Shown here piece after piece: positions 41,850 through 44,345 of a DNA stretch of 44,345 bases (within the stretch, counting starts at the first letter, position 1; the number at the start of each line of letters is the position of its first letter). Under the pieces are notes generated by a model. It was not told where the DNA came from, did not search any database, and was given only the letters and a program-made list of their open reading frames with translations. The translations under genes were made by a program, and so were the position numbers. This stretch comes from Verrucomicrobiota bacterium (lineage in GTDB: Bacteria > Verrucomicrobiota > Verrucomicrobiia > Chthoniobacterales > SZAS-18): assembly GCA_018240025.1 (NCBI GenBank), contig JAFEGM010000060.1:1-44345 (forward strand), read 5' to 3'.

Positions 41850-42788
41850 ATGCACGTCCTTTCGCTCCGGTGGTTCGCGCTCCTGCTCGGCGCAGCCTTC
41901 CTCCTTGTCTCCGCCGCTCCGGCCCAAAAGGCGCCGCAGCCTTCCGCCGACCAGATCGCCAAATGGCTCGAAAGCCTGCAGCCGAAGACCGGCACGATCC
42001 TGCTCGGCTCCGGGCTGGCCACCGTGAAGGTGCCCGATTCCTTCGGCTACCTCGACGCCGCGCAGTCCCACACGCTGCTGGAGAAGATCTGGGGCAATCC
42101 CCCGGGGCCGGACGCGCTCGGCATGCTCGTGCCGAAGGGTTTCAATCCACTCAGCGAGGACAGTTGGGCCGTGACCATCCGGTTCGAGCCCGAGGGCTAC
42201 GTGAAGGACGACGACGCCGAGAAGATCAATTACCAGGACCTGCTCAAGCAGATGCAGGAGGGCACCCGCGAGGCGAACAAGGAGCGGGAGGCACGGGGCT
42301 ATCCGCCGCTCGAACTCGTTGGCTGGGCTGCGCCGCCGCGCTACGACAAGGCGGCCAAGAAACTCTACTGGGCCAAGGAGCTGAAGTTCGGCGGCTCGAC
42401 CGAGCACACGCTCAACTACAACATCCGTATTCTCGGCCGGCGCGGATACCTGGTGCTCAACGCGATCGGCGGGATGTCGCAGCTGAAGAACATCGAGTCC
42501 GCCTCCCCGCAGTTGCTGGCCATGGTCGATTTCAACGAGGGGCATCGCTACGCCGACTTCAATGCCTCGACCGACAAGATCGCGGAGTACGGCATCGCGG
42601 GCCTGGTGGCCGGTGGCGTGGCGGCCAAGCTGGGCTTTTTCAAGTGGCTCTGGGTGGCCCTGCTCAGCATGAAGAAGCTGCTCGTCATGATCGTGGTCGC
42701 CCTCGGCGCCGGCCTCGTGAAGCTCTTCAGCTGGCTGACCGGCGGCTCGCGCCGGCGCATCGGCGAAGGCGAACCGCCGGCAGCCTGA
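41850..42788 (+). CDS. DUF2167 family membrane protein
   Basis: A 312-residue protein. Signal peptide (LRWFALLLGAAFLLVSAAPA), a large extracytoplasmic domain with the DUF2167 marks F-N-P-L-S-E-D-S-W-A-V, E-G-Y-V-K-D-D-D-A and N-Y-N-I-R-I-L-G-R-R-G-Y, then two transmembrane helices at about 247-270 and 273-297 and a basic tail. DUF2167 proteins are inner-membrane anchored with a domain outside; role not known. ATG 41850 is taken because the hydrophobic signal starts there. Confidence 0.88.
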   Translation: MHVLSLRWFALLLGAAFLLVSAAPAQKAPQPSADQIAKWLESLQPKTGTILLGSGLATVKVPDSFGYLDAAQSHTLLEKIWGNPPGPDALGMLVPKGFNPLSEDSWAVTIRFEPEGYVKDDDAEKINYQDLLKQMQEGTREANKEREARGYPPLELVGWAAPPRYDKAAKKLYWAKELKFGGSTEHTLNYNIRILGRRGYLVLNAIGGMSQLKNIESASPQLLAMVDFNEGHRYADFNASTDKIAEYGIAGLVAGGVAAKLGFFKWLWVALLSMKKLLVMIVVALGAGLVKLFSWLTGGSRRRIGEGEPPAA

Positions 42789-42820
42789 GTGCGCGGGCCG
42801 ATTCCCCCTTCCCTCCCCTC

Positions 42821-43453
42821 ATGATCTTCGGCATCACCGGCGGCATCGCCTCGGGCAAGAGCACGGCGAGTGCACGTTTCTGCGAGGTGCTGCAGGCGCA
42901 GCTCTTCGACGCGGACGCGGAGGCGCGTCGCCTGCTGGACGAAGACCCGCAGGTGCAGCGCGACGTCATCTCGGCCTTCGGCCGACAGGTCATCGGCCGC
43001 GACGGCCGGGCCGACCGCCCGCTCCTGCGCCAGTTGGTCTTCGCCGACGCCGGCCGGCGGCGCGCGCTCGAGGAGATTCTCCACCCACGGGTCCGACTCG
43101 CCTGGCAACTCCTTGCGAGAGATCATTTGCAAAAGCCGGGAGGGTCGCCGTTAATCCTCGACATCCCGCTGCTCTACGAGACTGGCGCGGATGCCCACAT
43201 CGACCGCGTGGTCGTGGTCGGCTGCCTCCCTGAGACGCAGCTTCAGCGCCTGATCGCGTATCGGCGCCTCGATGAACCCACGGCCAGGCGCATCATTTCC
43301 GCTCAACTTCCCCTCTCCGAGAAAGCCGCCCGCGCCACCCACCTCCTTTGGAACGACGGCTCCCCCACGGCGTTTCAGCTCCAGATCGACCTCCTGGCCG
43401 TCCACCTGCAAGCCCTGGCGGCCGCCGATTTCGCCTCATGTCCACCGTCGTAG
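42821..43453 (+). CDS. coaE: Dephospho-CoA kinase
   Basis: A 210-residue CoaE, the last step of coenzyme A synthesis (ATP plus dephospho-CoA to CoA). Walker A is G-I-T-G-G-I-A-S-G-K-S (about 4-14), followed by F-D-A-D-A-E-A-R-R-L, H-P-R-V-R, and D-I-P-L-L-Y-E-T-G. Length matches the family. Start is the ATG before M-I-F-G-I-T-G-G. Its 3' end overlaps the rho start by 16 bases, so the two are probably co-translated. Confidence 0.95.
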   Translation: MIFGITGGIASGKSTASARFCEVLQAQLFDADAEARRLLDEDPQVQRDVISAFGRQVIGRDGRADRPLLRQLVFADAGRRRALEEILHPRVRLAWQLLARDHLQKPGGSPLILDIPLLYETGADAHIDRVVVVGCLPETQLQRLIAYRRLDEPTARRIISAQLPLSEKAARATHLLWNDGSPTAFQLQIDLLAVHLQALAAADFASCPPS

Positions 43454-44345
43454 CCGAAGAAGAAACGCTTTCCCCAGCCGCCCCCGAGGCGCCTGAGGCC
43501 GCGCCCAGCGCGGCCGCTCCCGCCAGCCCCGCCCTCGCTGAAAATCCCGCTCCCGCCCCGGCCGAAGCCGCGGGCGCACCGGAGCCGAATGCCTCCGCAA
43601 CCACCGCCGAGCCCGAGGCGGAGGAGGAGCGCGAACCCGAAGTCGAGGCCGAGCCGATCCAGTTCGAGCCGAAGACCGCGCAGTCGCCCTTCGGCGAGAC
43701 GGTCGATCTGGCCGAGATCCAGGCCGCGCCCATGCCGCAGCTGATGGCCTGGGCCGAGCAGGCGCGGGTGAAGAATTTCCCGCCCCGCACCCGGCATCAG
43801 CTGGTGGCCGATCTCGCGCGAGTCCAGCTTTCGGCCGGCCGGAAGCTGATCGCCACGGGCGTGGTCGACCTGCCCAGCGACAACCCCAAGGTGCACGGCG
43901 TGCTGCGCTGGCCGCGCTTCAATTTCGTCCCCTGCCCCGAGGATGCGACCATCCCGTCGTACCTCGTGCAGGAACTCGGCCTGCGCCCCGGCCTCAAGCT
44001 GAGCGTCGTGCTGCGCGGCGGTCGCGGTGGCGGCGAGAAGGCGCTCACGGTCGGCGAAGTGACGCACCTCGAGGGCATTCCGCTGGCCGAGTGGAAGCCG
44101 CCGACCCCGTTCGATGCGCTCACCCCGCTGCATCCGAATCGTCGTCTGGTCCTGGAGAGCGGAAAGTTCAAGTCGACCACTGTGCGCGCCATCGACCTCG
44201 TGGCCACGCTCGGCTGCGGCCAGCGCTCGCTCATCCTGGCCCCGCCGCGCGTCGGCAAGACGGTCATGCTCAAGGACATCGCCAAGGCCTTGCGCGCCGG
44301 CAGTCCGGACGTGAAGCTGCTCGTGCTGCTGATCGACGAGCGGCC
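43438..44345 (+). CDS. rho: Transcription termination factor Rho (5' part, cut by window end)
   Basis: The 5' 302 codons of Rho, running off the window. The first ~75 residues are an Ala/Pro/Glu-rich low-complexity extension. From about 80 the RNA-binding part begins (S-P-F-G-E-T, then M-P-Q-L-M-A-W-A), with V-H-G-V-L-R-W-P-R-F-N-F-V-P as the OB-fold segment and R-V-G-K-T in A-P-P-R-V-G-K-T-V-M-L-K-D as Walker A (about 272-279), then L-L-I-D-E-R. Rho is the hexameric RNA helicase that ends transcription. ATG 43438 overlaps coaE. Confidence 0.93.
   Translation, partial: MSTVVAEEETLSPAAPEAPEAAPSAAAPASPALAENPAPAPAEAAGAPEPNASATTAEPEAEEEREPEVEAEPIQFEPKTAQSPFGETVDLAEIQAAPMPQLMAWAEQARVKNFPPRTRHQLVADLARVQLSAGRKLIATGVVDLPSDNPKVHGVLRWPRFNFVPCPEDATIPSYLVQELGLRPGLKLSVVLRGGRGGGEKALTVGEVTHLEGIPLAEWKPPTPFDALTPLHPNRRLVLESGKFKSTTVRAIDLVATLGCGQRSLILAPPRVGKTVMLKDIAKALRAGSPDVKLLVLLIDER

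Overview
The window is a GC-rich bacterial chromosome segment (roughly 65% G+C by eye, lower over the first ~1.5 kb), densely coded on both strands. Several features point to Verrucomicrobiota, most likely an Opitutaceae-like member. These are very large secreted beta-rich proteins with delta-60 and autotransporter-associated strand repeats, C-terminal domains ending in an F-x-R-L/V-R tail, a coaE-rho pair, and short tandem repeats in the spacers. The taxonomic call is inference, because no rRNA is present.

Layout. (1) 1-4.2 kb: a plus-strand run of small, poorly characterised accessory genes (DUF4259, DUF7677-like, GNAT, DUF6891) with an attC-like site at about 1304-1415 that suggests at least one integron-type cassette. 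(2) 4.3-12.4 kb: a TldE/PmbA-like protein, a polyprenyl-phosphate sugar transferase (minus), aroD coupled to a TPR/O-GlcNAc-transferase-like protein, kbl (minus) and a PhyH-type dioxygenase. (3) 12.5-14.0 kb: rplQ and rpoA (minus), without rpsM/rpsK/rpsD upstream. (4) 14.3-18.8 kb: a five-gene minus-strand operon of acyl-CoA dehydrogenase, DUF1877 protein, APH-type kinase and two SDRs. It resembles 4-hydroxyacyl-CoA catabolic modules (ACAD10/11, LvaA/LvaC). (5) 19.1-32.2 kb: three giant secreted proteins (delta-60/Ig, autotransporter-strand, subtilisin-like protease) with small membrane or unknown genes and microsatellite-like repeats between them. (6) 32.5-36.6 kb: an orphan ParA-like ATPase with a coupled partner, a DASS transporter and a secreted two-domain protein. 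(7) 36.6-39.5 kb: a four-box palindromic spacer, a small secreted Pro-rich protein, a retron-like reverse transcriptase with a structured upstream region, a TonB-C protein and a lipoprotein. (8) 39.6-44.3 kb: a FemAB/GNAT-like protein, two exported or membrane proteins, coaE and the start of rho, which is cut by the window end.

The most interesting items are the retron-like reverse transcriptase with its hairpin-rich upstream region, the symmetric four-copy 21-bp-phased box array at 36613-36698, the ParA-plus-unknown pair, the kinase/acyl-CoA dehydrogenase operon, and the spacer repeat families (7-8 bp tandem units and CTTCGCG-rich dispersed repeats). Long antisense ORFs are common because of the GC content and were discarded as shadows.
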